From contig NZ_LYVO01000039.1 in assembly GCF_001984055.1 (NCBI RefSeq), positions 1-61,133 of the forward strand: 61,133 bases of DNA, given 5' to 3'. Below are positions 35,110-43,878 of this stretch, piece by piece; the first letter of the stretch is position 1; every line of letters begins with the position of its first letter. Source of the DNA: Variovorax sp. KK3 (GTDB lineage: Bacteria > Pseudomonadota > Gammaproteobacteria > Burkholderiales > Burkholderiaceae_C). Position numbers and translations under genes: made by a program. The notes under the pieces were generated by a model. It saw nothing but the letters and a program-made list of their open reading frames with translations. It did not search any database and had not been told where the DNA came from.

Positions 35110-36110
35110 GGCTGCGTCTCGTCGGCCGGCGGCCGCCACAGGCCCGCGTGCCTGAGCATGCCGAGCGTGCGCGCGAGCACGTCGCGGCGGTAAGCGCCAA
35201 GGTCGCGATCGGCATAGTCGTAGAAGCCGCTGCCGCTCTTCAGCCCCAGTTGGCCCGAAGCCATCATCCGGTCGAGGATGGCCGGTGCGGCATAGCGCGC
35301 CGGGTCGATCGATGCCGACATCTCGCGGCTGGCATGGTGCAGGATGTCCGCGCCGCCGAAGTCGATGAACTCCACGACGCCGAGCGCAGCGAAGCGCAGA
35401 CCCAGGCCGTAGCGCGTGGCCTTGTCGATCTCTTCCGCGGTGGCAGCGCCCTCCTCCACCATGCGCGCGGCCTCGTTCATCACCAGCGCTTGCAGGCGCG
35501 GCACGATGTAGCCGGGCGTGGGCCCGCAGACCACGGGGAGCTTGCCGATCTGCTCCATCAGCGCCTTCGTGCGCGCCAGCACCGCGGCGTCGGTGCCCGC
35601 GTGCGTGCTGAGCTCCACCACTGGAATCACGTACGCGGGGTTGAGCCAGTGCATGTTCAGAAAGCGCTCGGGCTTCTTGACCAGTGCCGCGATCTGCGTG
35701 ACGAGGATGCTGCTGGTGGTCGATGTGAGGATCGCGTCATCCCTGCAATGGCGGTTGATGTGCTCGAAGGCATCGCGCTTGGCGTCCATCGTTTCGGGCA
35801 CGCCTTCGAACACCAGCTCGGCGCCCGACAGCGCGCGCGGTGCCTCGTCCAAGCGCACGAGTTCGACGCGCACGGCGATCGACGGCACCTGCGCCGCTTC
35901 GAGCACGCCGAGCTGGGCAAGACCCGCGAGGCTTGCGTCGACTTCCGCGCGAACCTCGTCACGCAGCTTCTGCCATGCCTCGTCGCTGCGCACGCGCAAG
36001 TCGACCAGCGCGATGCGATGGCCCGCGTACGCGAATGCGATCGCGATGCCGCGCCCCATGCGCCCTGCGCCGACGGCCGCAAAGCGCGGGGGCTTGGCAT
36101 CATTCGCCAT
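35106..36110 (-). CDS. 3-hydroxyacyl-CoA dehydrogenase family protein
   Basis: A 334-residue protein with an N-terminal Rossmann domain (VGAGRMGRGIAIAFAYAGH), the family VFEGVPETMDAKRDAFEHI and TSTTSSI segments, the catalytic NMHWLNPAYVIPVVEL motif, and a C-terminal helical domain (GPTPGYIVPRLQALVMNEA). The wording LNP rather than FNP is closer to carnitine dehydrogenase and lambda-crystallin-like members than to fatty-acid HADs. It overlaps both neighbours in the four-gene cluster. It oxidises a 3-hydroxy acid or acyl-CoA; the substrate is not known. Confidence 0.9.
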   Translation of the reverse strand: MANDAKPPRFAAVGAGRMGRGIAIAFAYAGHRIALVDLRVRSDEAWQKLRDEVRAEVDASLAGLAQLGVLEAAQVPSIAVRVELVRLDEAPRALSGAELVFEGVPETMDAKRDAFEHINRHCRDDAILTSTTSSILVTQIAALVKKPERFLNMHWLNPAYVIPVVELSTHAGTDAAVLARTKALMEQIGKLPVVCGPTPGYIVPRLQALVMNEAARMVEEGAATAEEIDKATRYGLGLRFAALGVVEFIDFGGADILHHASREMSASIDPARYAAPAILDRMMASGQLGLKSGSGFYDYADRDLGAYRRDVLARTLGMLRHAGLWRPPADETQP

Positions 36111-37173
36111 CGTGCAGCCTCTTGTTCAGTTGGTCGCGGGTGAGCTCGGCCAGGCCCAGCGCCTCGAAGGTGCGTGGCCCCTTGCGCAAATCGCGACCGA
36201 GGAATCCGCCGACGATGGCCAACAGCCCATGCCCGATCGGCGCATCCACGCCCGCATGCCGCGCAGCCGAGGCCAGGAAGGCCAAGCCCAACTCGGTGTC
36301 CTCGGTGATATAGCGATGTGCGTACAGGTCGATGTTCTCGCGCCAGTCGCCGGACTTCACCAGTTGCTTGTGTGCGTCGCCGTACATCCACTGGTCGTTG
36401 TTGTAATGGTCGGCCAGCGGATAGTGCGGTGCGCCCTGGCCGAAGGCTTCGCGCACCGCGATGCGCTCCTGGTCGAGTCGATCGGTCACGTCGCGTACCG
36501 CGCGCTGCGTGCCTTCGTTGTGGATGTCCCATCGCTCGAAGTGCTGCAGCGGCGCCGCGTTCATCACCATCAGCGGCGGATGGATGACCGGCCCGGCGTT
36601 CATCAATGCGCCCGACAGTGCATCGCCACAGCCATGCACGCTGGGGTAAGCCTGGCGGATCACCTCCAGCGCCTCGGTCGCCTTGCGCGCCGGGTACACG
36701 CCTGTGGGCAAGCGGATCGCACGAATGGTCACGTTGACTTCGCGATCGCCATGCTTGCGCGCCAGGTAGGGCAGCGTGCCCGTCTCCGCCCAGGCCACGT
36801 CGGCGTGGTTGCCCGAGGCCTTGACGATGCGGGCCATCACGTAACTGCCGAAGGTACCGGGTGGAAGGAAGACGACCTGCCCGTCGACGAGGTGCGGCGC
36901 CATGGCGCGTGCGATGTCTTCCTGCGCGATGGCCGGCGAGGGAATCACGATCAGCGCCGCGCCGCGAAGCGCTTCGCCGATGTCGGCCGTGGCCAGCGCA
37001 ATCGGCACGTCGCGCGCGCCCTTCGCATCCTTCAATCGAATGGAGCCCGCCTGGCGCACGGACGCCAGTGCGTCGGCATCCCGCCGCCAGAGTCGCACCG
37101 AATGACCGGCTTCGGAAAGGTCGGCGGCTGCAGCGTAGCAGCCATGGCCGCCACCCAGGATCGCGATGTTCAT
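36100..37173 (-). CDS. NAD/NADP octopine/nopaline dehydrogenase family protein
   Basis: A 357-residue member of the opine dehydrogenase family: Rossmann motif GGGHGCYAAAADLSEAGH, then a C-terminal helical domain with the His/Asn-rich GALMNAGPVIHPPL segment typical of the family. Members reductively join or oxidatively cleave amino acid-keto acid conjugates, which would fit handling of amino-acid conjugates in a plant-associated bacterium, but this is a guess. It is the first gene of the cluster, with a consensus -35 promoter and a 14-base inverted repeat just upstream, and overlaps the next gene by 11 bp. Confidence 0.9.
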   Translation of the reverse strand: MNIAILGGGHGCYAAAADLSEAGHSVRLWRRDADALASVRQAGSIRLKDAKGARDVPIALATADIGEALRGAALIVIPSPAIAQEDIARAMAPHLVDGQVVFLPPGTFGSYVMARIVKASGNHADVAWAETGTLPYLARKHGDREVNVTIRAIRLPTGVYPARKATEALEVIRQAYPSVHGCGDALSGALMNAGPVIHPPLMVMNAAPLQHFERWDIHNEGTQRAVRDVTDRLDQERIAVREAFGQGAPHYPLADHYNNDQWMYGDAHKQLVKSGDWRENIDLYAHRYITEDTELGLAFLASAARHAGVDAPIGHGLLAIVGGFLGRDLRKGPRTFEALGLAELTRDQLNKRLHDGE

Positions 37174-37176
37174 GGT

Positions 37177-37260
37177 GATGAAAGGTAATGAGGGCCGCGG
37201 GGCCGCCGATCAATTCGGCGGGCTCGACATTACATTACTTTTCATCAATTCGTCTGTCAA
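37177..37260 (-). promoter_or_regulatory. promoter with inverted repeat upstream of the opine-dehydrogenase cluster
   Basis: On the minus strand TTGACA (37255-37260, perfect consensus) is 17 bases from TAATGT (37232-37237). An inverted repeat with 14-base arms and one mismatch, GATGAAAGGTAATG (37177-37190) and CATTACTTTTCATC (37233-37246), flanks a 42-base spacer. One arm covers the -10 region and the other abuts the start codon. Two dyad halves so far apart suggest a looping or cooperatively binding repressor. The region also separates this cluster from gph. Confidence 0.6.
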
Positions 37261-37266
37261 CTATCG

Positions 37267-37971
37267 TCAACCCGTGCCGAGTGCGCCCGCGACTTCGGCC
37301 AATGAGTCCACGTAGCCATCGGCGTCCACTTCGCGAATGGGTCGGCCGTGGTTGTAGCCATAGCTGACCAGCACGATCGGGCAGCCGGCAGCACGTGCGG
37401 CCTGCGCGTCGTTGCTCGAGTCGCCGATCATCAGCGTGCACGAAGGCTGCGTGCCGAGCGCCTCGCATGTCTTCAGCAGCGGCAGCGGATCGGGCTTCTT
37501 TCGCTCGAATGCCTCGCCGCCGAAGATGTGCTCGAAGTAAACGTCGAGTCCTTTCGCTGCCAGGAGTGGACGCGCGAATGCAGTGGGCTTGTTGGTGAGG
37601 CAGGCCAGTCGAAGCCCTTGCGCCCTCAATGCTGCGAGTCCGGCGACGACGCCGGCATACACCTCGGCATGCTGGCCGTTGATGGCCAGGTAGTGGTGCA
37701 CGTAGCGGTCCCACGCGCGATTGAAAAGAGCGTCGTCGGCCTCTTGCCCATCGCGCACGTGCCGCAGTACCGAGCGGATCAGATGCTCCGAACCTTTGCC
37801 GATCATCTCGACGATGGTGTCGGCCGCGATGCTTGGCAGCGCCAGTTCACCGAGCATGCGATCGAGCGCCACGATGAAGTCGCCGAGCGTGTCGACCATG
37901 GTGCCGTCGAGGTCGACGATGGCGGCTTGGAACTTGAAGGCGCGGGAGGGTGTTGCGTTGCGAAGTTGCAC
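37267..37971 (-). CDS. gph: phosphoglycolate phosphatase (HAD family)
   Basis: A 234-residue HAD hydrolase. Motif I is VDLDGTMVDT (nucleophile Asp), motif II is CLTNKP, the Lys and motif III are in FERKKPDPLP and GDSSNDAQAA. It removes phosphate from 2-phosphoglycolate produced by DNA repair or photorespiration-like reactions. The GTG at 37971 is chosen: GGAG lies 5 bases upstream, while a longer reading to 38052 would run back almost to luxR and adds unconvincing residues. In many betaproteobacteria gph sits before trpE; here the two are 30 kb apart, as if the catabolic locus had been inserted between them. Confidence 0.9.
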   Translation of the reverse strand: MQLRNATPSRAFKFQAAIVDLDGTMVDTLGDFIVALDRMLGELALPSIAADTIVEMIGKGSEHLIRSVLRHVRDGQEADDALFNRAWDRYVHHYLAINGQHAEVYAGVVAGLAALRAQGLRLACLTNKPTAFARPLLAAKGLDVYFEHIFGGEAFERKKPDPLPLLKTCEALGTQPSCTLMIGDSSNDAQAARAAGCPIVLVSYGYNHGRPIREVDADGYVDSLAEVAGALGTG

Positions 37972-38004
37972 TGGAGCTCCAGGGTTGGCATCGGCTGCCG
38001 CCGA

Positions 38005-38026
38005 ACCCCTTGTTACATGTTGGGGT
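38005..38026. promoter_or_regulatory. dyad in the gph-luxR intergenic region
   Basis: ACCCC (38005-38009) and GGGGT (38022-38026) flank TTGTTACATGTT, a 22-base dyad centred about 55 bases upstream of luxR. It is a candidate site for LuxR itself or another regulator of the divergent gph and luxR genes. It does not match a textbook lux box closely, so this is tentative. Confidence 0.35.
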
Positions 38027-38070
38027 GTTCTGGCACACTCGCCGCGATCCAATCATCGGGGAAAAATCAA

Positions 38071-38784
38071 ATGAAGAATTGGCAGGAGGAGTTGCTGAGC
38101 ATTCTTAGCCTTCCGCTGGATGAGCAGGCGATCTTCGACAAGATCGTCGTGGAGGCACGAAGGCTGGGCTTCGAATATTGCAGCTACGGGCTTCGCTGCA
38201 CGGTGCCACTGGTCTCGCCCAAGGTGTTTATGAACTTCAACTATCCAAGCGGTTGGGCCGAGCGCTACCGTGACGCCGGGTACGTCGCCGTCGACCCCAC
38301 AGTCCTGCACGGTCAGCGCAGCACGGCCCCCCTCATATGGACCGACTCGGTGTTTGCCGAGACGCCCGACTTGTGGGATGAGGTCCGCTCGTTTGGGGTT
38401 CGCGTGGGATGGGCTCAGTCAAGCATTGATTTTGGCGGCTCTTTCGGCATGCTGACCTTGTCGCGGGCGCAAGAGAAGCTCGACGTGAGCGAACTCACGG
38501 CCAAAGGGGAGCGGATGCAATGGCTCGTCTCCATTGCGCACGCGTCGATGACGCGCGCGCTTTCCTCCAAGATTTTTGACAAGCAGTCCCTTGACCTCAC
38601 GAGTCGCGAGACGGAGGTGCTCAAGTGGACCGCAGACGGCAAGACCGCTTCGGAGGTCGCTGACATCCTCTCGCTTACCTCACACACGGTCAATTTTCAT
38701 GTGCGCCATGTACTGGAAAAGCTTGACGCTACCAACAAGACTGCTGCCGCGGTCAAGGCAGCTCTGCTCGGCCTGCTGAACTGA
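38071..38784 (+). CDS. LuxR-type quorum-sensing regulator
   Basis: A 237-residue LuxR homologue. The N-terminal acyl-homoserine-lactone domain shows the conserved Trp/Tyr/Asp-Pro pattern (YPSGWAERYRDAGYVAVDPTV, then PLIWTD), and the C-terminal helix-turn-helix is LTSRETEVLKWTADGKTASEVADILSLTSHTVNFH. It has GluxR-family invariant Gly (DGKT) and normal length. With rsaM-like and luxI genes immediately downstream on the same strand it forms a complete quorum-sensing circuit. The start at 38071 follows an A-rich segment with GGGGA upstream; the frame is open much further back but that part is the antisense of gph. Confidence 0.94.
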   Translation: MKNWQEELLSILSLPLDEQAIFDKIVVEARRLGFEYCSYGLRCTVPLVSPKVFMNFNYPSGWAERYRDAGYVAVDPTVLHGQRSTAPLIWTDSVFAETPDLWDEVRSFGVRVGWAQSSIDFGGSFGMLTLSRAQEKLDVSELTAKGERMQWLVSIAHASMTRALSSKIFDKQSLDLTSRETEVLKWTADGKTASEVADILSLTSHTVNFHVRHVLEKLDATNKTAAAVKAALLGLLN

Positions 38785-38847
38785 GTTGCCCGGCGCATTG
38801 CCACCGGGCTCGGAGCATTCGCGCCCACGAGATCCGGAATCCATTCG

Positions 38848-39276
38848 ATGACAACACCTGCTGCCGACAAAGCGACGATCCGGTCCCCAGATGGCCTCCT
38901 GCGAGTCCCGATGCAGGCACTGCGCACGCTTCGTCCCGTTCACCTTGTTTCGGGGCTTCATGAAGACCCTTTTGAAGATCGGCTCCACGACTGCGGACAG
39001 CTTACGAATATCCGCGGCTACACGGAGTGGACCGACGGAGATCGCACGGTCGTAACCCTGGGTTGGGACTGGGAGATCGGCTGCGCGGGCGGACTTATCC
39101 GCTGGCATCGCGTCGGTCTACCCTTTACAAACCTGTTGCTGGTCGGGGGCGACCGTCAGGATCTTCCTTGGCAACGCAGCCTGGAATGCCTCGGCAGTTG
39201 GATCGACACGTTGGCTTGGTCCGGGCCGGCCTGCGAGGCTTTGCGCATCAGGTATGCCGGAGCCTCCGAATCCTGA
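38848..39276 (+). CDS. RsaM-like (DUF4902) quorum-sensing modulator
   Basis: A 142-residue protein rich in Trp (GYTEWTDGDRTVVTLGWDWE), resembling RsaM/DUF4902 proteins encoded between luxR and luxI in Burkholderia and some Pseudomonas. RsaM proteins repress AHL production by an unclear mechanism. The assignment rests on position between the two genes, length (BcRsaM is about the same) and the Trp-rich core; I could not align it. It starts 63 bases after luxR and ends 89 bases before luxI. Confidence 0.7.
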   Translation: MTTPAADKATIRSPDGLLRVPMQALRTLRPVHLVSGLHEDPFEDRLHDCGQLTNIRGYTEWTDGDRTVVTLGWDWEIGCAGGLIRWHRVGLPFTNLLLVGGDRQDLPWQRSLECLGSWIDTLAWSGPACEALRIRYAGASES

Positions 39277-39286
39277 TCTTTTCTTA

Positions 39287-39306
39287 ACCTACAAACCTTG
39301 CTAGTT
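39287..39306 (+). promoter_or_regulatory. candidate lux box upstream of luxI
   Basis: The 20-mer ACCTACAAACCTTGCTAGTT is an imperfect dyad (ACCTA/TAGTT arms, 10-base centre) 60 bases before the luxI GTG. It agrees at 12 of 20 positions with the CepR box of Burkholderia cepI, CCCTGTAAGAGTTACCAGTT, as I remember it. LuxR bound here would activate luxI in a positive loop. No strong -10 box is seen. Confidence 0.5.
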
Positions 39307-39365
39307 ACATGCCGCCGAGGCGCGGGTGAAATGGCGTCCATTCCAACCAACGAAATGGAGCCAGG

Positions 39366-39917
39366 GTGGAGTTCACTGCAGGAACCTCTCAATGCCTTTC
39401 CGAAGCCCAATTTGTCGGGCTCGGCCAATATAGACACAAAGTCTTCGTCGAAACGCTTGGTTGGGATGTCCCGACACGAGCCGGACTGGAACTCGACCAG
39501 TTCGACAGACCGGACACCATCTACGTCTTAGCGCGAAACCACGGCAAGCTGGTCGGAGTCGCCAGACTCCTGCCGACGTTGCGCCCTTACCTGCTTGACG
39601 AGGTCTTCCCTCATCTGATGGGCGACGCCCGTCCGCCCAAGTCCGCAGAAGTTTGGGAACTGTCTCGCTTTGCAGCCGTCGGCTGCCAGTCACGTGTGCC
39701 TTCAGGACACCTTTCCACCACGGCACTAGAGCTGTTGCGTGCTGTCCAGGATTGCGCTCTCAGGCAGGGAGCTAGCCGGCTCATCATGGTTACGGCCTTG
39801 GGGGTCGAACGGCTACTCCGCAACGCCGGCTACTGCGTCTACCGCGCCGGCCCGCCACAGGTTGTCGACGGACAACCAGTGCTGGCCTGCTGGATCGAAC
39901 TTCAACCAAGCAAGTAA
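39366..39917 (+). CDS. acyl-homoserine-lactone synthase
   Basis: A 183-residue LuxI homologue that makes N-acyl-homoserine lactone from acyl-ACP and S-adenosylmethionine. The invariant residues are present: Arg23, Phe27, Trp33, Asp44, Asp47, Arg67, Glu98 and Arg101 (YRHKVFVETLGW, LELDQFD, GVARLLP, WELSRFA). The GTG start is backed by GGAG five bases upstream. The acyl chain cannot be inferred. Codon and base composition of this region look less GC-rich than the rest of the window, consistent with acquisition by transfer. Confidence 0.95.
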   Translation: MEFTAGTSQCLSEAQFVGLGQYRHKVFVETLGWDVPTRAGLELDQFDRPDTIYVLARNHGKLVGVARLLPTLRPYLLDEVFPHLMGDARPPKSAEVWELSRFAAVGCQSRVPSGHLSTTALELLRAVQDCALRQGASRLIMVTALGVERLLRNAGYCVYRAGPPQVVDGQPVLACWIELQPSK

Positions 39918-39928
39918 GGGAAGCACCC

Positions 39929-40762
39929 ATGAAAAACGGCTACCAACCAAATCGCCCATCACGTATGGTGAACGACGCCATGCGTCCTGTGACCCACTGC
40001 GTCGCTCGCCTGTGCGACCTGATGGTTCGACTGCCCGACGACGGCGACCGGAAGCACCGCGCCAGACTCGAGAAGGCACATGAGAACGCGCGCATGATCC
40101 ACCGAATCCTGATCCAGATCGCCGACAGCATTGGCAACCTGAATCGCGGAGCGATCACCTCCGCGCAGACCTACCTCCATCGACTGCAGCGCCTGTTTCG
40201 CAACAATCAGGCATTGATGGTCGGTGTGCCGGACAGATTTCTGGATCATCCGCAGCCGACGCTCGACGAGTCGATCCGGCGCGCATTGCAAGCATCGATC
40301 GACTTTTATCGCCTTGACGTATTGCGGACCATTCAAGGCGCTGCGACGGATGCTTTTGACGCCATCCCTCCGGCCGTTTATGTGGCGCGTGAAGCTTGCC
40401 ACGCGCACGCAGAAACGGTATCCATGCTATTCGAGCGCAGTGAACAACTTCATCGCGCCTTGATCGACCGGCTCTGTCGCTTGTCGGAAGTCGACGACCC
40501 GAAGGGTCAGGTCCGATCCGCGTTCGGCCGGACCGAAGCCCATTTGCTCAAGCAACATTTCAACCTGAATCGGCTGCTCGAGGCTGCAGGCCATCAACAG
40601 ACCAGTTCAATTCGCTTGGCGCGCAACATCTACGACGCATTGGGTCACGCTGAAGGCGCGATGATCGGCAAGGAAGGTCACTACGAGCGCACCTGCCAGC
40701 CGTTCATGGACCTCGTCGGTGCACGGGCCAATGAGCTGAGCCACTACAACCGACCTGTCTGA
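39929..40762 (+). CDS. unknown protein downstream of luxI
   Basis: A 277-residue protein I do not recognise. It begins 11 bases after the luxI stop codon, so it is probably in the quorum-sensing transcript. The sequence is mostly predicted helical, rich in Arg, His and Ala, with no signal peptide or membrane segment and no known catalytic motif; stretches such as HENARMIHRILIQIADSIGNL and LIDRLCRLSEVDD look coiled. It may be a regulator or effector of the AHL circuit. Composition is similar to luxI, suggesting joint acquisition. Confidence 0.8.
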   Translation: MKNGYQPNRPSRMVNDAMRPVTHCVARLCDLMVRLPDDGDRKHRARLEKAHENARMIHRILIQIADSIGNLNRGAITSAQTYLHRLQRLFRNNQALMVGVPDRFLDHPQPTLDESIRRALQASIDFYRLDVLRTIQGAATDAFDAIPPAVYVAREACHAHAETVSMLFERSEQLHRALIDRLCRLSEVDDPKGQVRSAFGRTEAHLLKQHFNLNRLLEAAGHQQTSSIRLARNIYDALGHAEGAMIGKEGHYERTCQPFMDLVGARANELSHYNRPV

Positions 40763-41022
40763 CGACGACCGCAAGCCCGCAGCGCGCCGCGACCTCGACT
40801 ACGTCCGGAAAAGACGGAACTCGACGAGCCGCGCGCCGCGCGCTCCTGACCGCGCGGTCAATTCCAGAGAACAGCCATCCAGGCACGGGCCGATCCACCG
40901 ACTTCCGGCGTGAGAAATCTCGCGCCGACCATCCCCAAAGAATCTCTCCGCGACAATTTACGAGATTCATGCCTGAAAAAAGAGGAAGAATCCGCCCATC
41001 TTCCGAGCACGAGAAACTCACC

Positions 41023-41835
41023 ATGCGCATCGCTGTACTCGACGACGATCCGACCCAAATGGGCTACCTAGTGCACGCGCTGAAGCGAGGACTCGACAAC
41101 GGCGACGAAGCCGTCAGTTGCGTACCCTTCGACAAGGGCGAGGCACTGCGAAAGTCGCTGCGGCAAGAGACTTTCGACATCCTGGTGCTCGACTGGAATG
41201 TGCCGGATCTGGATGGGGTGGAATTGCTCCACTGGCTCCGCAACTTCCAGAAGAGCGATGTGCCGGTCATCATGCTGAGTTCGCGCAGCGCTGAACGCGA
41301 CGTGGCCGGCGCACTGGGCATCGGTGCCGACGACTATGTGGTGAAGCCCTTCCGAACGATGGAGCTCTGTGCGCGGATCCGCCGGCTCCTGGCTCGAAAA
41401 CCTCACCTCATGGCGTCGTCGGAGCAGGAGCGTTTCGGCAACTGGCGCTTCGATCAGCCGAACCTCTGCGTGCATTTCAAAGACGCCGACGGCTCCACCA
41501 CACGCATTCCTCTCACCGACAGGGAATTCCGGCTCGCCCTGGCGCTGTTCCGCCACATGGGGCATCCGGTCTCCCGCACCTACCTGCTCGAAAAGCTGGG
41601 CGTCCACGGCAACGAGATGCCATCGCGCGCACTGGACAGCCACATTTATCGTCTGCGCAGCAAGTTGGGCTTGCACAGCGCCAGCGGCCTGCGCCTTCAA
41701 ACCGTCTACGGCCGCGGTTACCGGCTGGAACAAGTCATCGACGCCGATGACCAGGTGCCGACCAGCAGCGCGAACCAGAACGAAGCCAGCGACTTCGAGC
41801 CCTCCCACAACGTCGATGGCGACACCTTCGCCTAG
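41023..41835 (+). CDS. OmpR/PhoB-type response regulator
   Basis: A 270-residue two-component regulator. The receiver has the acidic pocket LDDD, phosphoacceptor Asp57 in VLDWNVPDLDG, a Ser in MLSSRS and Lys in VVKPF. The C-terminal winged helix (LTDREFRLALALFRHMGHPVSRTYLLEKL...SHIYRLRSKLGL) is of OmpR type. The start at 41023 (MRIAVLDDD) is the usual beginning; an in-frame ATG at 40969 would add 18 residues. The partner is the kinase at 42049. A coding-like stretch in another frame directly follows the stop, so its natural C terminus may have been longer (see 41836-42038). Confidence 0.92.
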   Translation: MRIAVLDDDPTQMGYLVHALKRGLDNGDEAVSCVPFDKGEALRKSLRQETFDILVLDWNVPDLDGVELLHWLRNFQKSDVPVIMLSSRSAERDVAGALGIGADDYVVKPFRTMELCARIRRLLARKPHLMASSEQERFGNWRFDQPNLCVHFKDADGSTTRIPLTDREFRLALALFRHMGHPVSRTYLLEKLGVHGNEMPSRALDSHIYRLRSKLGLHSASGLRLQTVYGRGYRLEQVIDADDQVPTSSANQNEASDFEPSHNVDGDTFA

Positions 41836-42038
<203 letters not shown>

Positions 42039-42048
42039 GTGCTTCTTC

Positions 42049-43878
42049 TTGAAAAAAAAGACCGAGCTCAAAGAGGAGTCCAAGCATTGGCTGCAGCGTC
42101 GGTACCTGATCGAATGGATACTGATGTTGTTGCTGCTGCCGTCCGCCATGGTGTGGTTGGACAGACAGCCTGGCCTGTTGGAGGCCAATGCCGCCATCGC
42201 CGAGCGAATGCTCTCGGGACGAGCCAACGACACCCAAGCCCACACGACCCCCGGCTGGGATGCCGAGCGCGCAAACCTTGACCCCGCTGGCCACTCTGAC
42301 CCCGCCGGCCACGCTGACCACGCTGGCCACGCCGTCGAGTTGTCGACCGGCATGCTCAGGGTTCTATGGATCTCGCTGCCCGTCTGGGCTGCGCTGCTGC
42401 TGTTCCTGATCAATGGCAGCCACTCGGTGGCTTGGACCCTTGCGGCTACGGCGGTCTGCAGCGGGATCAGCTATGCGGTGGTGAAGCAGTTCGGCGTCGC
42501 GCTGCCTTTGGCTTCGCCGCTGTGCGGGATCGTGGCAGCCTACGTGTTGTGGAGTTGGCGGCGCATGAACGCGTTGCTGCTGTTCTTCCGCGAGCGCGCG
42601 GAACGCTTGAACGCCGTGCCGGCCGGCGCTTTCGAGCCACCGCTGTCAGCTCGGCCGCCGACGCTGGACTCGGTGGCGCGCCGAACCAACATGCTGGACC
42701 TGGCGATCGAACGGCTGACACGGCTGCAAGCGCTGCTGACCCAAGGCATGTGGATGCTGCCGGTCCCGGTGTTGATATGCCGTGACAACGGTGTCGTCAG
42801 CCAGAGCAACGCGGCCGCTCAGACACTGTTGGCGCCGATTCCATCGGCACCAGGAGACACCCAACCGAGCCAGCCGGACAGTGGCACCGACCGACTCCAG
42901 GGCGCGAACTTGCCGGAGCTGATCGCCGGGCTGCGCAAAACCGAGATCGAGCCTGCACACCTGGCGCAGGCCCGGCCCCGGACGATCTGGGACAGGGCCT
43001 TGGGCCATGAATTCACCACCGAACAGGGCAGCATCTTCACCCTGCGCGCCGTTTCGCTGGATGCGTCGGAGGCCGCGGGTACTTCATCGCGGGCCTGGGT
43101 CGTGGTGCTCAACGACATCACGACGGAACGCCGGGCGCAGCGCGAGCGCGAACAGTGGTTCAGCTTTTTGTCGCATGACGTTCGCAGCCCGCAGGTGTCG
43201 ATTCTCAGCATGCTCGCGCTGCATCTCGATGGTGGCTCCGACGGCGATCTGAAGCTCATGTTCGATGGCATCGGCCGCGAGGCACGCCGCACCATCAACC
43301 TGACTGAAAGCTTCATGGACATGCTCGAGGCAGAGACCCAGGTGTACAGCTTCCAGTCGACCGTGGCGGGCGCCGTGGTGCTGGATGCAATCGATTCGAT
43401 CTGGTCCGCCGCCAAGGCCCGGAAAGTGACGGTCGTGCCACGCCTGGGCACGGCGGAGCGATCACTCTGGGCCGACCCCTCGTTGATCACGCGCGGGCTC
43501 TCGAATTTGCTGAGCAACGCCATTCGCCACAGCCCTGTCGGTGGCACGATCTACATCTGCGTCGAATCGAATCCGGACACCGACTCGCCTCATGGCGAGA
43601 TGCTGATCTCGGTGCAGGACGAAGGCAGCGGCATGGATGCAGCAAAGCTCGACAAACTGATGGCCGTAGAAGAACAGAAAACAGATGGGGTGCGCAGGGC
43701 GAACGGCGGCGCCAATCCGGAGGCGGGCCATGGCTGGGGCGTGGGCATGGCGATCGTCCGAACCGTCATTGCACGGCACGGTGGCTGGCTCGACATCATG
43801 AGCGCAGAGATGGCAGGGACGACTTTCCTGATCGGCCTGCCGCTCGGCCCCGACGACGCGGCGCTCGATGCGGATTAG
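42049..43878 (+). CDS. membrane sensor histidine kinase
   Basis: A 609-residue kinase starting at TTG (the only start in frame after the preceding stop). One membrane segment (about 20-38) is followed by a short periplasmic loop of about 55 residues, then about three membrane segments (105-180), a layout like CHASE2 kinases but with a much reduced sensor. The loop has three 6-residue repeats, DPAGHS-DPAGHA-DHAGHA, rich in His. A PAS-like region leads to the H box FSFLSHDVRSPQ (His376), N box NLLSNAIRHS, and G boxes DEGSGM and GWGVGMAIV. It partners the regulator at 41023. Its stop overlaps the convergent gene by 4 bp. Confidence 0.9.
   Translation: MKKKTELKEESKHWLQRRYLIEWILMLLLLPSAMVWLDRQPGLLEANAAIAERMLSGRANDTQAHTTPGWDAERANLDPAGHSDPAGHADHAGHAVELSTGMLRVLWISLPVWAALLLFLINGSHSVAWTLAATAVCSGISYAVVKQFGVALPLASPLCGIVAAYVLWSWRRMNALLLFFRERAERLNAVPAGAFEPPLSARPPTLDSVARRTNMLDLAIERLTRLQALLTQGMWMLPVPVLICRDNGVVSQSNAAAQTLLAPIPSAPGDTQPSQPDSGTDRLQGANLPELIAGLRKTEIEPAHLAQARPRTIWDRALGHEFTTEQGSIFTLRAVSLDASEAAGTSSRAWVVVLNDITTERRAQREREQWFSFLSHDVRSPQVSILSMLALHLDGGSDGDLKLMFDGIGREARRTINLTESFMDMLEAETQVYSFQSTVAGAVVLDAIDSIWSAAKARKVTVVPRLGTAERSLWADPSLITRGLSNLLSNAIRHSPVGGTIYICVESNPDTDSPHGEMLISVQDEGSGMDAAKLDKLMAVEEQKTDGVRRANGGANPEAGHGWGVGMAIVRTVIARHGGWLDIMSAEMAGTTFLIGLPLGPDDAALDAD

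Noticed and set aside
37972..38052. N-terminal extension of gph to an ATG at 38052
   Set aside because: The added residues are unlike gph and run almost to luxR; the GTG at 37971 has a good ribosome binding site.
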